A stretch of DNA of 64,000 nt from Verrucomicrobiota bacterium (GCA_020831625.1 JAFIGD010000005.1:1-64000), one strand, 5' to 3'; positions 49,263 through 57,893 are shown, counted from the stretch's first letter. Numbers and translations are program-made. The notes: a model not told the origin generated them from the letters alone.

Positions 49263-50441
49263 ATGATTGTTCCGAAGTCATCGAAGATTCCGGGGCCGAT
49301 GTGGCCTTGTGTGGAGAAGGTTGTCCGAAAGCGGGAGCGGGTGCTGCCGAAGGAGGGCGGGTATTTTGTGCATGTGACGAGCCGCGTGCGGGGGCAGGAT
49401 TTTTTGCTGGGAACGAAGGAGAAGGAGGGTTTCAGGGAACTGGCGTTCCGGTGGGCGGCGTTTTCGGGGATTTCGGTGGTGACGTATTGCGTGATGTCGA
49501 ATCATTTTCACCTGTTGCTTTGGGTTCCGGAAAAGGAAGAGATTGGGCATGAGGAGGTTTTGAGAAGACTGAAGCTGGTTTGGTCGAAGGATAAGGTGAA
49601 GGAGTGGGAGGCGTTTTACGGGCTGCATCCGGAGGAGGATCAGAAGAAACTGGATGCGCAGGTGATCGACCGGATGTGTGATTTGGCGGAGTTTATGCGG
49701 GTGTTGAAGCATGGGTATACGCTGTGGTATAACCGGACGCATGACTGCAAGGGGGCGTTCTGGGACGCGCGGTACCGGAGTGTGGTGGTGGAGGGGACGC
49801 CGCTGGCGCTGATGTCGGTGGCGGCGTATATTGATTTGAATCCGATTCGGGCGGGGATGGTGGAGGATCCGATGGAGTATCGGTGGAGTGGCTATGCGGC
49901 GGCGTGTGGGGGCGGGAAGACGGAGCAGAAGGGGCTGGAGATGCTGGTGCGTCTGGCGCGGGGGCTCGTCCCGCAGAAGGCGGAGGGGGTTAGAACGATG
50001 ATTTTGAACAAAGAAATGCCGGGGAACTGGCGGGAAATCGGTGAGAAGCTGGACAGGGAGTCGAGACAACGGGCGGCTCCGAAGGATTGGGGGGAGGTGC
50101 AGGCGGTGTACCGGCTTTGGCTGTATGCGAAGGGGGCGTCGAAGGCGGATGTGGACCGGATTCGCAAGAAAATGCGGGACCGGAAAGGGTTTGATGAGGT
50201 GGAGGTGATGGCGGAGATGGAGCGGATGGGAGACGTGCCGATGGCGCGGATGTTGCGTCAGCGGGTGAAGACGTTCTCATGCGGGGTGGCGATCGGGGGA
50301 GATGCGTTTTTGGAGCGGTTGATGACGGAGCATCGCGGGAGTTTCGGCGAGGACCGGAAGGCGGCGGGGCGGAAGTTGCCGGGGAAAGAATGGTTGGGGA
50401 TGGAAGCCTTGCGAGTGACGAGTGATTCGAGTGACGAGTGA
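49263..50441 (+). CDS. REP-associated (RAYT/Y1-type) transposase
   Basis: A 392-residue protein of the REP-associated tyrosine transposase group. The HUH motif is His81 and His83 in MSNHFHLLLW, the likely catalytic Tyr is 152 or 156 in LKHGYTLWYN, and GAFWDARYRSVVVE and AYIDLNPIRAGMVEDPMEYRWSG are diagnostic. RAYTs process single-stranded hairpin repeats and are domesticated rather than self-mobile. The ATG at 49263 follows GAGAAGG. The last codons (RVTSDSSDE) are made from the GACGAGT repeat that continues downstream. Confidence 0.92.
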   Translation: MIVPKSSKIPGPMWPCVEKVVRKRERVLPKEGGYFVHVTSRVRGQDFLLGTKEKEGFRELAFRWAAFSGISVVTYCVMSNHFHLLLWVPEKEEIGHEEVLRRLKLVWSKDKVKEWEAFYGLHPEEDQKKLDAQVIDRMCDLAEFMRVLKHGYTLWYNRTHDCKGAFWDARYRSVVVEGTPLALMSVAAYIDLNPIRAGMVEDPMEYRWSGYAAACGGGKTEQKGLEMLVRLARGLVPQKAEGVRTMILNKEMPGNWREIGEKLDRESRQRAAPKDWGEVQAVYRLWLYAKGASKADVDRIRKKMRDRKGFDEVEVMAEMERMGDVPMARMLRQRVKTFSCGVAIGGDAFLERLMTEHRGSFGEDRKAAGRKLPGKEWLGMEALRVTSDSSDE

Positions 50442-50535
50442 CGAATTGGGGGAATGACGAGTGGGGGGAATGACGAATGACGAATGACGAGTGACGAATG
50501 ACGAGTGACGAATATGTGGAGTGACGAATGACGAG
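50404..50535 (+). repeat. Array of GACGAGT/GACGAAT repeats
   Basis: A run of about a dozen 7-bp units (GACGAGT, GACGAAT), interrupted by GGGGGAAT and ATGTGGA segments, begins inside the transposase 3' end. Related tracts occur at 35911-35939 (inverted), 36869-36885, 57433-57462 and 59506-59648. Confidence 0.9.
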
Positions 50536-50610
50536 TGTGGAAGGGGAAGAGGTGAGAGCTTGTCAGGCGGAACGCGTGGGTGAAAGGTGAGGGGACGCGG
50601 ATGCGGTTTG

Positions 50611-50706
50611 GATTAGGATTACGATTACGATTAGGATTAGGATTAGGATTAAGATTAAGATTAGGATTAAGATTAAGATTAAGATTAAGATTAAGAGTAA
50701 GAGTAG
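50611..50706 (+). repeat. (GATTAR)n hexamer tract
   Basis: About 15 tandem hexamers of GATTAG, GATTAC and GATTAA ending in GAGTAAGAGTAG, lying between the transposase and the convergent GH10-like gene. The rest of 50442-50744 has no gene. Confidence 0.9.
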
Positions 50707-50744
50707 TTGCTGGCCTGGTGTTTTATAGAACAGGGATGTGAGGG

Positions 50745-53024
50745 TTATTGGAGGTAGGGGAAGAGGCGGTCGGGGAGGGAGGTGTCGAGGCGGTAGAAGA
50801 TGACGCCCTGGGGATTGCGTTCGCGGGCGAGCCGGAGCTGCTCAAGGGTCTGGGCGGGGGTGAGTTCGGCGTTGGTGGAGATGATGCCGATGCCGGGGAC
50901 GAGGCGTTCGGCGATGCCGGGCTGGCGGCGCTGGAGGTCGAGCCAGGCGGCAAACTGGTGGGGGTTGTCGGTGTAGTTCATGGGCATGAGCAGATCGACC
51001 CAGCCTTCGCGGGCCCAGCGGGGCCAGTCCTGTCCGCGGGACTGCGCGACATCGGGCCAGGCACCCCAGACGGCGGCACTGAGGACGATGTCGGGGAATT
51101 CGCGTTTGACGGCGCGGTGGATTTGTTCCATGGCACGGTGGATTTCGTCCTGCCGGAAGCGTTGAAATTCGTCTTTGAGGGGCCCGAGCACATCTGCGGG
51201 CCAGTTCTGTACGGGGCGGCCGCGGCGCTGCTCGAAGGCGCGGCGGGCGGCGGGACCGTAGTCGGCCTGGGCGTCGGGATAGCGCATGTAGTCGAGATGG
51301 AGGCCGTGGACGGGGGCGCTGCGGGCGATTTCGAGGAGGGTGTCGATCTCGAACTGGACGTTGTCGGGATGGGAGATGGAGAGCCAGTTGAGGTCGTTGC
51401 CGCGCGTGTCCCGCATGAGGCGGCCTTCGCGGCGGAGGCGTTCGAGGGTGGCGGGTTCGGGTTGTTTGAGTTGCCAGTTGATCCGCCAGACGTGAACTTC
51501 GAGGCCGTGCCTGCGGGCGGCGGCGACGACCTGCTGGAGCTGATCGCCGTGGTCGCGCAGGGTGCGGGTGGGGGTGAGGTGTTTCGAGGGATAGTGGGCA
51601 CGGGCGGCGTTGGAGAGATTGGGAAAGACGGCGGTGAAGCCGGCGGATTTGAGGATGCGGCAGGTTTCGTCCCAGCCGCCGGCGTAAAAGCCGGTGCCCT
51701 GCTGATCCCAGATGCCGACCATGGGCGGATTCCAGGGCGGGGCGGCACGGGCGTCGGCGCGCTGCTGCCAGGTGTGGGCTTCGCGGAGGGCGCGGACGCG
51801 GGGGAGGCCGACGGCGGTTTCGGCGCGGGCGCGGCGGGTATCGGCCTGCTGCTGGAGGAAGCGGGCGGGGCCTTCGAGGGTGTCGGGGTTCCGGGCGGGC
51901 GGCAGGGTGTCGGCGAGGAAATCGGCGGCGGGGGTGAGGGTGGCGGGGGCGAGGGTTTCGAGGAGGGTGAGGAGGGTGTCGGCTTTGCCGCTGATATCGC
52001 CGGAGCGCCAGGAGGCGGCGAACCAGGCCCCGTCGGGATGGAGGGTGGCGGCGGGGAGGGCGGAGCGTTCGCCTTTGGCGTCGCCCCAGACGGCGAGGGT
52101 GCGGGACCCGGCGCGGGGACGGAGTTCGTGAAAGCGCCAGGCGTGCTGGAAGAGGCGTTCGGGATATCCCGGGAGGGTGAAGCGAAGTTGGTCGTAGAGG
52201 CCGACGGTTTCGGAGGCGCGGACGGGGCCCAGGTCGACGCCGAGACGGCGGGCGAGGTCGGTTTGAGCACTTTCCCAGACGATGAGTTTGCGGCCGCGGT
52301 CGAGATGGTGGATGAGGGCGCGGGTGTCGGCGGCGGTCGGGTTGGGGAGATAGGGGATGAGAATCGCGGCGGCGTCGGGCAGAGTGTCGAGGGCGTTGGC
52401 GGGGTGAACGGCGTGGGGGAGGCCGAGGGTTTGGATGATGCGCTGAAGGTGCCAGAGGGTGACGCGGGAGAGGTAGCGTTCGTCGCCGGTGACGGCGCGG
52501 GATTCGCCGCTGAGGAGGACGAGGTCGGCGCGGACGGCTTCGAGGGTGAGCGGGGTGACGCGGGTCGGGGTTTGTCCGCGGGGCCAGAAGGCGAAGCGGA
52601 CGGCGGTGACGCGGTCCCATCCGGCGGGAGTCCCCTCGATCTGCGCGTCGGCTTTGGGAAGATAGAGGGTGTTGATCCCGGTGCGGTGCAGGGTGAAGGG
52701 GAGGCGGTAGGCTCCGGGGCCGGACTGGAAAATGAGGGTGCCTTCGAGAATGTGTTCCGGTGCGGGCGCTTCCACGCGCAGGCGGAATCCGGAGGCGCGG
52801 GAGAGGTCGCGGGGGCCGGGACGTTCAAAGAGGATGCGCTGATTCGGGCTTTGGAAGGACAAAGGAAAGCGGAGTCCGTCCGGGCCGCGTTCGGGGGCGG
52901 TGAATCCGGCGGCGCGGCTCCAGGCGGAGGGCGCGTCGCTGTGAAACGGAATCAGCGGGGTGAACTCGGCGGCCTGGAGGCGGAGAACGCAGAGCAGAAG
53001 TAGGGTCAGAAGGCGCGGCCGCAT
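50745..53024 (-). CDS. Exported GH10-like (GHL10/DUF187) glycoside hydrolase
   Basis: A 759-residue protein with a signal peptide (MRPRLLTLLLLCVLRLQA). The N-terminal ~420 residues contain a carbohydrate-binding-like sandwich and a ThuA/glutamine-amidotransferase-like region. The C-terminal TIM barrel of the GHL10 family (from VGIWDQQGTGFYAGGWDETC) carries GLEVHVWRINW, the motif LHLDYMRYP and DLLMPMNYTDN. Relatives act on peptidoglycan- or polysaccharide-derived glycans. It is translated eight bases after the MBL hydrolase. Confidence 0.85.
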   Translation of the reverse strand: MRPRLLTLLLLCVLRLQAAEFTPLIPFHSDAPSAWSRAAGFTAPERGPDGLRFPLSFQSPNQRILFERPGPRDLSRASGFRLRVEAPAPEHILEGTLIFQSGPGAYRLPFTLHRTGINTLYLPKADAQIEGTPAGWDRVTAVRFAFWPRGQTPTRVTPLTLEAVRADLVLLSGESRAVTGDERYLSRVTLWHLQRIIQTLGLPHAVHPANALDTLPDAAAILIPYLPNPTAADTRALIHHLDRGRKLIVWESAQTDLARRLGVDLGPVRASETVGLYDQLRFTLPGYPERLFQHAWRFHELRPRAGSRTLAVWGDAKGERSALPAATLHPDGAWFAASWRSGDISGKADTLLTLLETLAPATLTPAADFLADTLPPARNPDTLEGPARFLQQQADTRRARAETAVGLPRVRALREAHTWQQRADARAAPPWNPPMVGIWDQQGTGFYAGGWDETCRILKSAGFTAVFPNLSNAARAHYPSKHLTPTRTLRDHGDQLQQVVAAARRHGLEVHVWRINWQLKQPEPATLERLRREGRLMRDTRGNDLNWLSISHPDNVQFEIDTLLEIARSAPVHGLHLDYMRYPDAQADYGPAARRAFEQRRGRPVQNWPADVLGPLKDEFQRFRQDEIHRAMEQIHRAVKREFPDIVLSAAVWGAWPDVAQSRGQDWPRWAREGWVDLLMPMNYTDNPHQFAAWLDLQRRQPGIAERLVPGIGIISTNAELTPAQTLEQLRLARERNPQGVIFYRLDTSLPDRLFPYLQ

Positions 53025-53032
53025 GGAAACCT

Positions 53033-53674
53033 TCAGTTTTGAAGCGCTTCGCGCATGTAGGGATTGCTGCGGAGTTCCTGCGCGACGGTGGTGTCGGGGC
53101 CGTGGCCGGGGATGACCACGGTTTCGGGGGGCAGTTCGGCAATGCGGCGCAGGGAGGCGTAGAGGGCCACGCCGTCGCCGCCGGGGAGATCGGTGCGTCC
53201 CATGCTGCCTTTGAAGAGGACATCGCCGCCGATGAGGAGCTTGTCCTCCGGAAAATAGAAGCCGACGCTGCCGGGGGAGTGGCCGGGAAGATGCAGGGTC
53301 TCGAAGGTGAAGTCCCCGATGCTGAAGGGGCCGTCCCGGGTCCAGGCTTCGGTGATGTCGGGAACCGCTTTGGGGTCTGGCTGGCTGTACCAGGGAGGAT
53401 TTTGATTGCGGGGGGTGAAGGCCCAGACGAGATCGAGGGGGTGCATGAAGCAGGGGGCTGGTTTGGCGGCGTGCATTTCGTGCAGGGCGCAGATGTGATC
53501 GTAGTGGCCGTGGGTGAGAGGGTAGCCGACGACGTTGAGGGTGCCTTTTTCGAGGATGTCGAGGAGGGCTTCTGCGTCCGCACCGGGATCGATCACCAGG
53601 GTGTCGCCGTTTTCGCGGGAGAGGAGGATGCAGTTGGTTTGAATCATGCCGGTGGGGAGTATGCGTATGTCCAT
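53033..53674 (-). CDS. MBL-fold metallo-hydrolase (glyoxalase II-like)
   Basis: A 213-residue metallo-beta-lactamase-fold hydrolase. It has THGHYDHI with ligands His55, His57, Asp59 and His60, LPGHSPGSVGF, GGDVLFKGSMGR and the C-terminal VIPGHGPDTTV. It most resembles YcbL/GloB-like thioester hydrolases. The ATG at 53674 begins directly with the family start MDIRILPTGMIQTN. Confidence 0.92.
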   Translation of the reverse strand: MDIRILPTGMIQTNCILLSRENGDTLVIDPGADAEALLDILEKGTLNVVGYPLTHGHYDHICALHEMHAAKPAPCFMHPLDLVWAFTPRNQNPPWYSQPDPKAVPDITEAWTRDGPFSIGDFTFETLHLPGHSPGSVGFYFPEDKLLIGGDVLFKGSMGRTDLPGGDGVALYASLRRIAELPPETVVIPGHGPDTTVAQELRSNPYMREALQN

Positions 53675-53747
53675 GCGGTCACTCTAAAGGTTTTCAGGCG
53701 TGAAGCAATCCGGAGTTGCGCCAAAAATGGTTCCTTTTTCGCTGCAA

Positions 53748-53936
53748 TTAAAAGGTCAGGATTGATAAGCCCGGAACCCGTGAGAAGTCGGAAAGATTAT
53801 TTGTGACCAGGGTTTCATGATGAGCAAGCGCCGTCGCGGCGATCCATAAATCGTTAGCACCGATTAATGTGCCTTTTTGTTTCAATGCGCGAAAGCATTC
53901 TCCGTAGTGCCAGGCGATTGTTTTCTTCGACCGCAT
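53748..53936 (-). pseudogene. C-terminal remnant of a VapC PIN toxin
   Basis: From about residue 10 the frame reads HYGECFRALKQKGTLIGAND then LWIAATALAHHETLVTNNLSDF and ends PGLSILTF, the last half of a VapC domain with the conserved Asn-Asp and the TNN-Asp strand. The first ~75 residues, including the first catalytic Asp, are missing. The start of this frame overlaps the end of the vapB frame, so the join lies inside the antitoxin's tail. Confidence 0.78.
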
Positions 53937-54120
53937 TCAAATAGGCCTCCGAAATGCCTCCTCCACCGGTAGAAAAATACTGGAAAAGTTCGGCACCCGT
54001 GGCGGGCGAATCGGAAAAGACCGCGCGCCGAACGACACCGGAAAAGGATTCTCCGGGGCGTTTTTTCGCTTTCAGCTTCTCATAAGCATCCAGTTCCAAA
54101 CTGATTGTTTTAATAGCCAT
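53854..54120 (-). CDS. VapB-type antitoxin with altered C-terminus
   Basis: From the ATG at 54120, MAIKTISLELDAYEKLKAKKRPGESFSGVVRRAVF is a typical VapB start for this toxin subgroup. The GAELFQYFSTGGGGISEAYL and EENNRLA segments follow. After that the sequence runs out of frame through the toxin remnant (RRMLSRIETKRHINRC), so the last ~20 residues are not original. DNA binding may be preserved. Confidence 0.72.
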   Translation of the reverse strand: MAIKTISLELDAYEKLKAKKRPGESFSGVVRRAVFSDSPATGAELFQYFSTGGGGISEAYLNAVEENNRLALRRMLSRIETKRHINRC

Positions 54121-54136
54121 GCATGAATCATGCATG
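54118..54136 (-). promoter_or_regulatory. Operator spanning the vapB start codon
   Basis: CATGCAT (54118-54124) and ATGCATG (54130-54136) form an inverted repeat that includes the antitoxin ATG, the usual site for VapB autorepression. Confidence 0.5.
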
Positions 54137-54270
54137 AACTGTGTGTAATATTCAAGCGGCTTCTACAAAATAATCCCTTTTTTTAGACGGGATAACAGGA
54201 TTTTGTTTCACACGGGATAAAATGCACGGGTTTCGTTGTCTCTTTTTTGTTCATTTATCTTATATCAAAA

Positions 54271-54570
54271 TTATTGATGGCCGAACAAAATGAATAAAAG
54301 AGTCATTAAAAAGAAAATCGACAAGAAAAAAATTCCAAGTAAATTATACGAAAGAGATAACCTGGTTAAAAAAACGTCGTCACTTTCATAAGAAAAATTA
54401 TTTTTCGAATAAATGATTTTGGGAGATCCCAATTCTTTCCATATATCCGGATGTCTTTTTTTTAAACGTTGAACTATTAAAAAATTGACTGTTAATCCTA
54501 ACGAAAACATGATTAATAGCAAAAACCATAAAAGAGTAAATATATAAGTATAGTCTTTGTCAAAATTCAT
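54271..54570 (-). CDS. AT-rich two-span membrane protein of unknown function
   Basis: A 99-residue protein from the ATG at 54570 (AAAGGA seven bases upstream). An N-terminal span (YIFTLLWFLLLIMFSLGLTVNFLIV) is followed by a cytosolic basic loop (RLKKRHPDIWKELG) and a second span (LLGIFFLSIFFLMTLLFILFG). The layout recalls UspB-like proteins but similarity is weak. GC is far below the rest of the window, which suggests recent acquisition. Confidence 0.65.
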   Translation of the reverse strand: MNFDKDYTYIFTLLWFLLLIMFSLGLTVNFLIVQRLKKRHPDIWKELGSPKIIYSKNNFSYESDDVFLTRLSLSYNLLGIFFLSIFFLMTLLFILFGHQ

Positions 54571-54803
54571 TGACATTCCTTTCAAAGTTCCGTTTTATTT
54601 TGTGTCTGATGCGGTAGATGAGGGGAGTTTCGGACGTGTATTTTTTGAAACGACAAATATGGGCGGTGTGTGTCGTTTGCGGAGGGTGTGTAGCTTTTGT
54701 TTCGGGCAGGCTTCGGGTGTGGGGCGATACAGATCCAACATGAAATTTGTGAAAAGTATTTCAAGCTGATTTTTCTGAAAGTCGGAGGGGTGGGGCAAGG
54801 ATA

Positions 54804-54957
54804 CGGCTGTTGCCGACCGCTGAGCAAATGCGGAGATTTGCGCTCCTGTGGCGTGCGGCTGTTGCCGTCCGCTGTGCAAATGGGGAGATTTGCGCTCCCG
54901 TGGCGTGCGGCTGTCGCCGACCGCTGAGCAAATGCGGAGATTTGCGCTCCTGTGCCG
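54804..54957 (+). repeat. Three 52-bp tandem repeats with internal hairpins
   Basis: Units start at 54804, 54856 and 54908. Each contains GCAAAT and ATTTGC as a stem around a 6-nt loop, with CGGCTGTTGCCG-type flanks. Copy 2 carries several substitutions. The array precedes the oxidoreductase gene and could be REP-like. Confidence 0.88.
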
Positions 54958-55003
54958 ATTCTCCGCATTGATTTCCGGGCCGGGGTTCGGTATGGGTAAT
55001 CTC

Positions 55004-56119
55004 ATGCATCCTGAACCTCTGAGTATTGCGATTATCGGTGGCGGCAGTGTCGGTGAACATTTTCTCCGCGATCTGGCCCACCATCCCTCTTATCATGTGA
55101 CGGGCGTGGTGACGCGTTCGACCGCGCGGCAGGAGGAGCTGTCGGCCAAATACGGGGTGGCCGGGTTCGGCCGCTTCCGGGATCTGGTGGACACGGGGGG
55201 AACACCGCGGGTGGCCTGCGTGGTGAACGCGAATCATGATCATCTTGAGGCGACGATTGAGGCTTTGGAGGCGGGGTGTCATGTGTACCTGGAGAAACCG
55301 ATGGCCCCGACGCTGGCGGAGTGCCGGCAGATTGTGGAGGCGGAGGCGCGTTCGCGGGGTACGGTTCAGGTGGGGTTCGAGTACATTCACGGCTCGATGA
55401 CGGCCCGGCTGAAAGATCTGATCGAGGAGGGCTACTTCGGCGAGGTGCAGTGGCTGTCGATTCTGGATTCGCGCGGGCATTGGTGGTCGCAGTCGCCGCA
55501 CGGAATTCTGGAGGAGGTGTGGAAACTGGACCGCAAGCGGGGCGGGGGACTGATTTATCACTGCGGGATTCATCAGTTGGACCTGATCCGCCATTACGCG
55601 GGCAATATCCGCACGGTGCAGGCGTTTTGTCCGGCAAAGAATCCGCTGTCGTTTTATCCGGCGGATGTGCCGGGGAATGTGACGCTGATGATCACCACGG
55701 AGCGCGGGGTGACGGTGAATTTTCAGGTAATGCACGACCGGGCCGCGACCTGGTACCGCGAGAAGGCGTACCGTCCGGACTATGCGCACGCGCCGGGACA
55801 CGAGTTCAACATTTCGGTGATCGGCACCGGCGGAAGCTGCGACATGCGGTTGTACACGGAGGAGTTGCATCTGTTCACGCTGGACGCGGAACAAAAAGAG
55901 AACCGCTTTGACCGCACGGAGGTGTTCCGTCCGAACCCGCATGATAAATCGCATCATGACATGAGCGGGTTGCTGAGCCGCTTTTTGGCCAGCGTGGCCG
56001 GGGGCGGGGGCGCGATTGACGCGGTGGCCGGCGCGTATGAAACCATGCGCGCCGCGTGGACGGCGGAGGAGGCGATTCTGCGTCCCGGTGAATGTCTGGC
56101 GGTGGATGAACTGACGTGA
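55004..56119 (+). CDS. Gfo/Idh/MocA-family oxidoreductase
   Basis: A 371-residue NAD(P)-dependent sugar-type dehydrogenase. The Rossmann start is IAIIGGGSVGEHFLRDL, the EKPMAPTLAEC motif carries the catalytic Lys, and GGGLIYHCGIHQLDLIRHY supplies the Asp/His region of the second domain. The substrate is unknown. ATGs at 54992 and 55004 are both possible; no strong ribosome binding site separates them, and longer readings run through the repeat array. Its stop overlaps the next gene's GTG. Confidence 0.9.
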   Translation: MHPEPLSIAIIGGGSVGEHFLRDLAHHPSYHVTGVVTRSTARQEELSAKYGVAGFGRFRDLVDTGGTPRVACVVNANHDHLEATIEALEAGCHVYLEKPMAPTLAECRQIVEAEARSRGTVQVGFEYIHGSMTARLKDLIEEGYFGEVQWLSILDSRGHWWSQSPHGILEEVWKLDRKRGGGLIYHCGIHQLDLIRHYAGNIRTVQAFCPAKNPLSFYPADVPGNVTLMITTERGVTVNFQVMHDRAATWYREKAYRPDYAHAPGHEFNISVIGTGGSCDMRLYTEELHLFTLDAEQKENRFDRTEVFRPNPHDKSHHDMSGLLSRFLASVAGGGGAIDAVAGAYETMRAAWTAEEAILRPGECLAVDELT

Positions 56120-57507
56120 CTGCGGTTTCCGAGCTTCGGAAACTGTATCCATCCGCTTTCCGAGTTTCGGAAACGCTGCGGGCGGCTGGATTTGAGGCCT
56201 TGTTCGCGGGGGGCTGTGTGCGGGACTGGCTGCTGGGGCGGGTGCCGAAGGATATCGATGTGGCGAGCAACGCGACACCGGAGGAGGTGGAGGGGTTGTT
56301 TGAGCGGACGCACGCGCTGGGCCGGGCGTTCGGGGTGATTCAGGTGATGATGGGGGAGGAGGCGTTCGAGGTGACGACGTTCCGGCGGGATCTGGCTTAT
56401 TCGGACGGGCGCAGGCCGGAGGGGATTGTACCGAGCACGCCGGAGGAGGATGCGCGGCGGCGGGATTTCTCGATTAACGGGCTGTTTCTGGATCCGGTGT
56501 CGGGAGAGGTGATCGATTTTGTGGGGGGGCGAGAAGATTTAAAGCATGGCATCATTCGGGCGATCGGTGATCCGCTGGATCGGTTCCGGGAGGATCATTT
56601 GCGGATGCTGCGGGCGGTGCGTTTCGCGGCGGTGCTGGGGTTTGAGATGGAGGAGGACACGCGGGCGGCGATCCGGACGCGGGCGGCGGATTTGGGGCGG
56701 ATCAGTGTGGAGCGGATCCGGACGGAGTTTGTGCGGCTGCTGACGGAGTCGGCCCGGGCGGGGGATGCGGTGGAGCTGTTGGACCGCTGTGGCTTGCTGG
56801 AGCAGATTCTGCCGGAGTTTTTGGACTTGAGGGGGTGTGAGCAGCCGCCGGAGTGGCATCCGGAGGGGGATGTGTGGACGCATACGGTGATGATGCTGAA
56901 TGAGTTGACGTGTCCGTCGCCGCGGCTGGCGCTGGCGGTGCTGTTGCATGACATCGGGAAGCCGGCGACGCGGACGGTGGATGCGGACGGGCGGATCCGC
57001 TTTATGGGTCACGCGCAGGTGGGGGCGCGGATGGCGGGGGCGTGGATGCGGAGGATGAAGTTTTCGAACGCGCTGCGGGAGGAGGTGACGGGGCTGGTGG
57101 ACCGTCACATGAATTTCATGAATGTGAAGCAGATGCGGGTGGCAACGCGGAAGCGGTTTGTGGCGTCGCCGACGATCGGGGACGAGCTGGAGCTGCACCG
57201 GGTGGATTGTCTGTGCAGCAACGGAATCACGGAGACGTACGAGATCCTGCAACAGGTGCGCAAGGCGGTGGAGGCGGAGGAGGCGCTGCCGGAGCCGTGG
57301 GTGAACGGCCGGGATCTGGTCGGGCTGGGGCTGAAGGGTCCGGCGGTGGGTAAATGGAAGCGCCGGGCGTATGACGAGCAGTTGGAGGGGCGGTTTGAGA
57401 GCAAGGAGGCGTTGATGGGGTGGGTGAGGGGAATGACGAGTGACGAGTGTCGAATGTCGAATGGGGAATGCGTTGAATTTGAACCACGGATGGACACGGA
57501 TCTATGA
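56116..57507 (+). CDS. cca: CCA-adding enzyme / poly(A) polymerase family nucleotidyltransferase
   Basis: A 463-residue class II nucleotidyltransferase. It has the GGCVRD motif (32-37) and catalytic DID (46-48), ARRRDFSINGLFLDP, the RRA-type motif in RMLRAVRFAAVLGF, and an HD domain (LLHDIGKPATRT). It adds or repairs the CCA end of tRNAs; both tRNAs in this window encode CCA, so repair may be its main role here. The start is a GTG at 56116. The last ~24 residues (after WVRG) are encoded by dispersed repeat sequence and are probably not part of the ancestral protein. Confidence 0.93.
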   Translation: MTAVSELRKLYPSAFRVSETLRAAGFEALFAGGCVRDWLLGRVPKDIDVASNATPEEVEGLFERTHALGRAFGVIQVMMGEEAFEVTTFRRDLAYSDGRRPEGIVPSTPEEDARRRDFSINGLFLDPVSGEVIDFVGGREDLKHGIIRAIGDPLDRFREDHLRMLRAVRFAAVLGFEMEEDTRAAIRTRAADLGRISVERIRTEFVRLLTESARAGDAVELLDRCGLLEQILPEFLDLRGCEQPPEWHPEGDVWTHTVMMLNELTCPSPRLALAVLLHDIGKPATRTVDADGRIRFMGHAQVGARMAGAWMRRMKFSNALREEVTGLVDRHMNFMNVKQMRVATRKRFVASPTIGDELELHRVDCLCSNGITETYEILQQVRKAVEAEEALPEPWVNGRDLVGLGLKGPAVGKWKRRAYDEQLEGRFESKEALMGWVRGMTSDECRMSNGECVEFEPRMDTDL

Positions 57508-57893
57508 GGCAGGGTGGGTTTTGAACAGAAGGAAAGGAAGGGAAGGGAAGGAAGGGGGGAATGAAGAATAAAGGCGAACGTCGAACGTCGAACGTCGAAC
57601 ATCGAACGTCCAACTTCGAACGTTTTGAACAGAAGGGAAGGAAGGGTAAGGAGTGGCTGTGAGGCAGGCTTTGGGTGAGACCACGGATGGAAGACCACGG
57701 ATGTTTACCCACCGCAGATGGGCTGTGAGGCAAGGGTGTTCTGAACAGAAAGACGCCCGAAAAAATAAAGCATCTTCCCCGTATGCCCCCACGCGTTCCG
57801 CGTGGCAAGCTGCCTCAAAGCCTTCGTTTCCTTCCTTACCTTCTGTAAAAAACTCGGCGGATTGGAAAGGGAGGAATGAAAGAAGGTAAAGAC
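57508..57893. repeat. Mosaic of dispersed repeats
   Basis: No gene is supported. The stretch strings together several repeat types: purine-rich GAACAGAAGGAAAGGAAGG, five near-identical units of GAACGTCGAACGTC type (about 57580-57620), two ACCACGGATG segments and, inverted, a GTTTTTTACAGAAGGTAAGG copy (57821-57853). Confidence 0.75.

Noticed and set aside
50611-50706. Telomere-like repeat tract
   Set aside because: Hexamers are mixed and lie in the chromosome interior between genes; slippage is the simpler explanation.
50748-53003. 751-codon plus-strand frame opposite the GH10-like gene
   Set aside because: Same composition artefact; the minus strand carries a signal peptide and a recognisable barrel.
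54804-54957. Possible CRISPR mini-array
   Set aside because: Whole 52-bp units are duplicated with no unique spacers.
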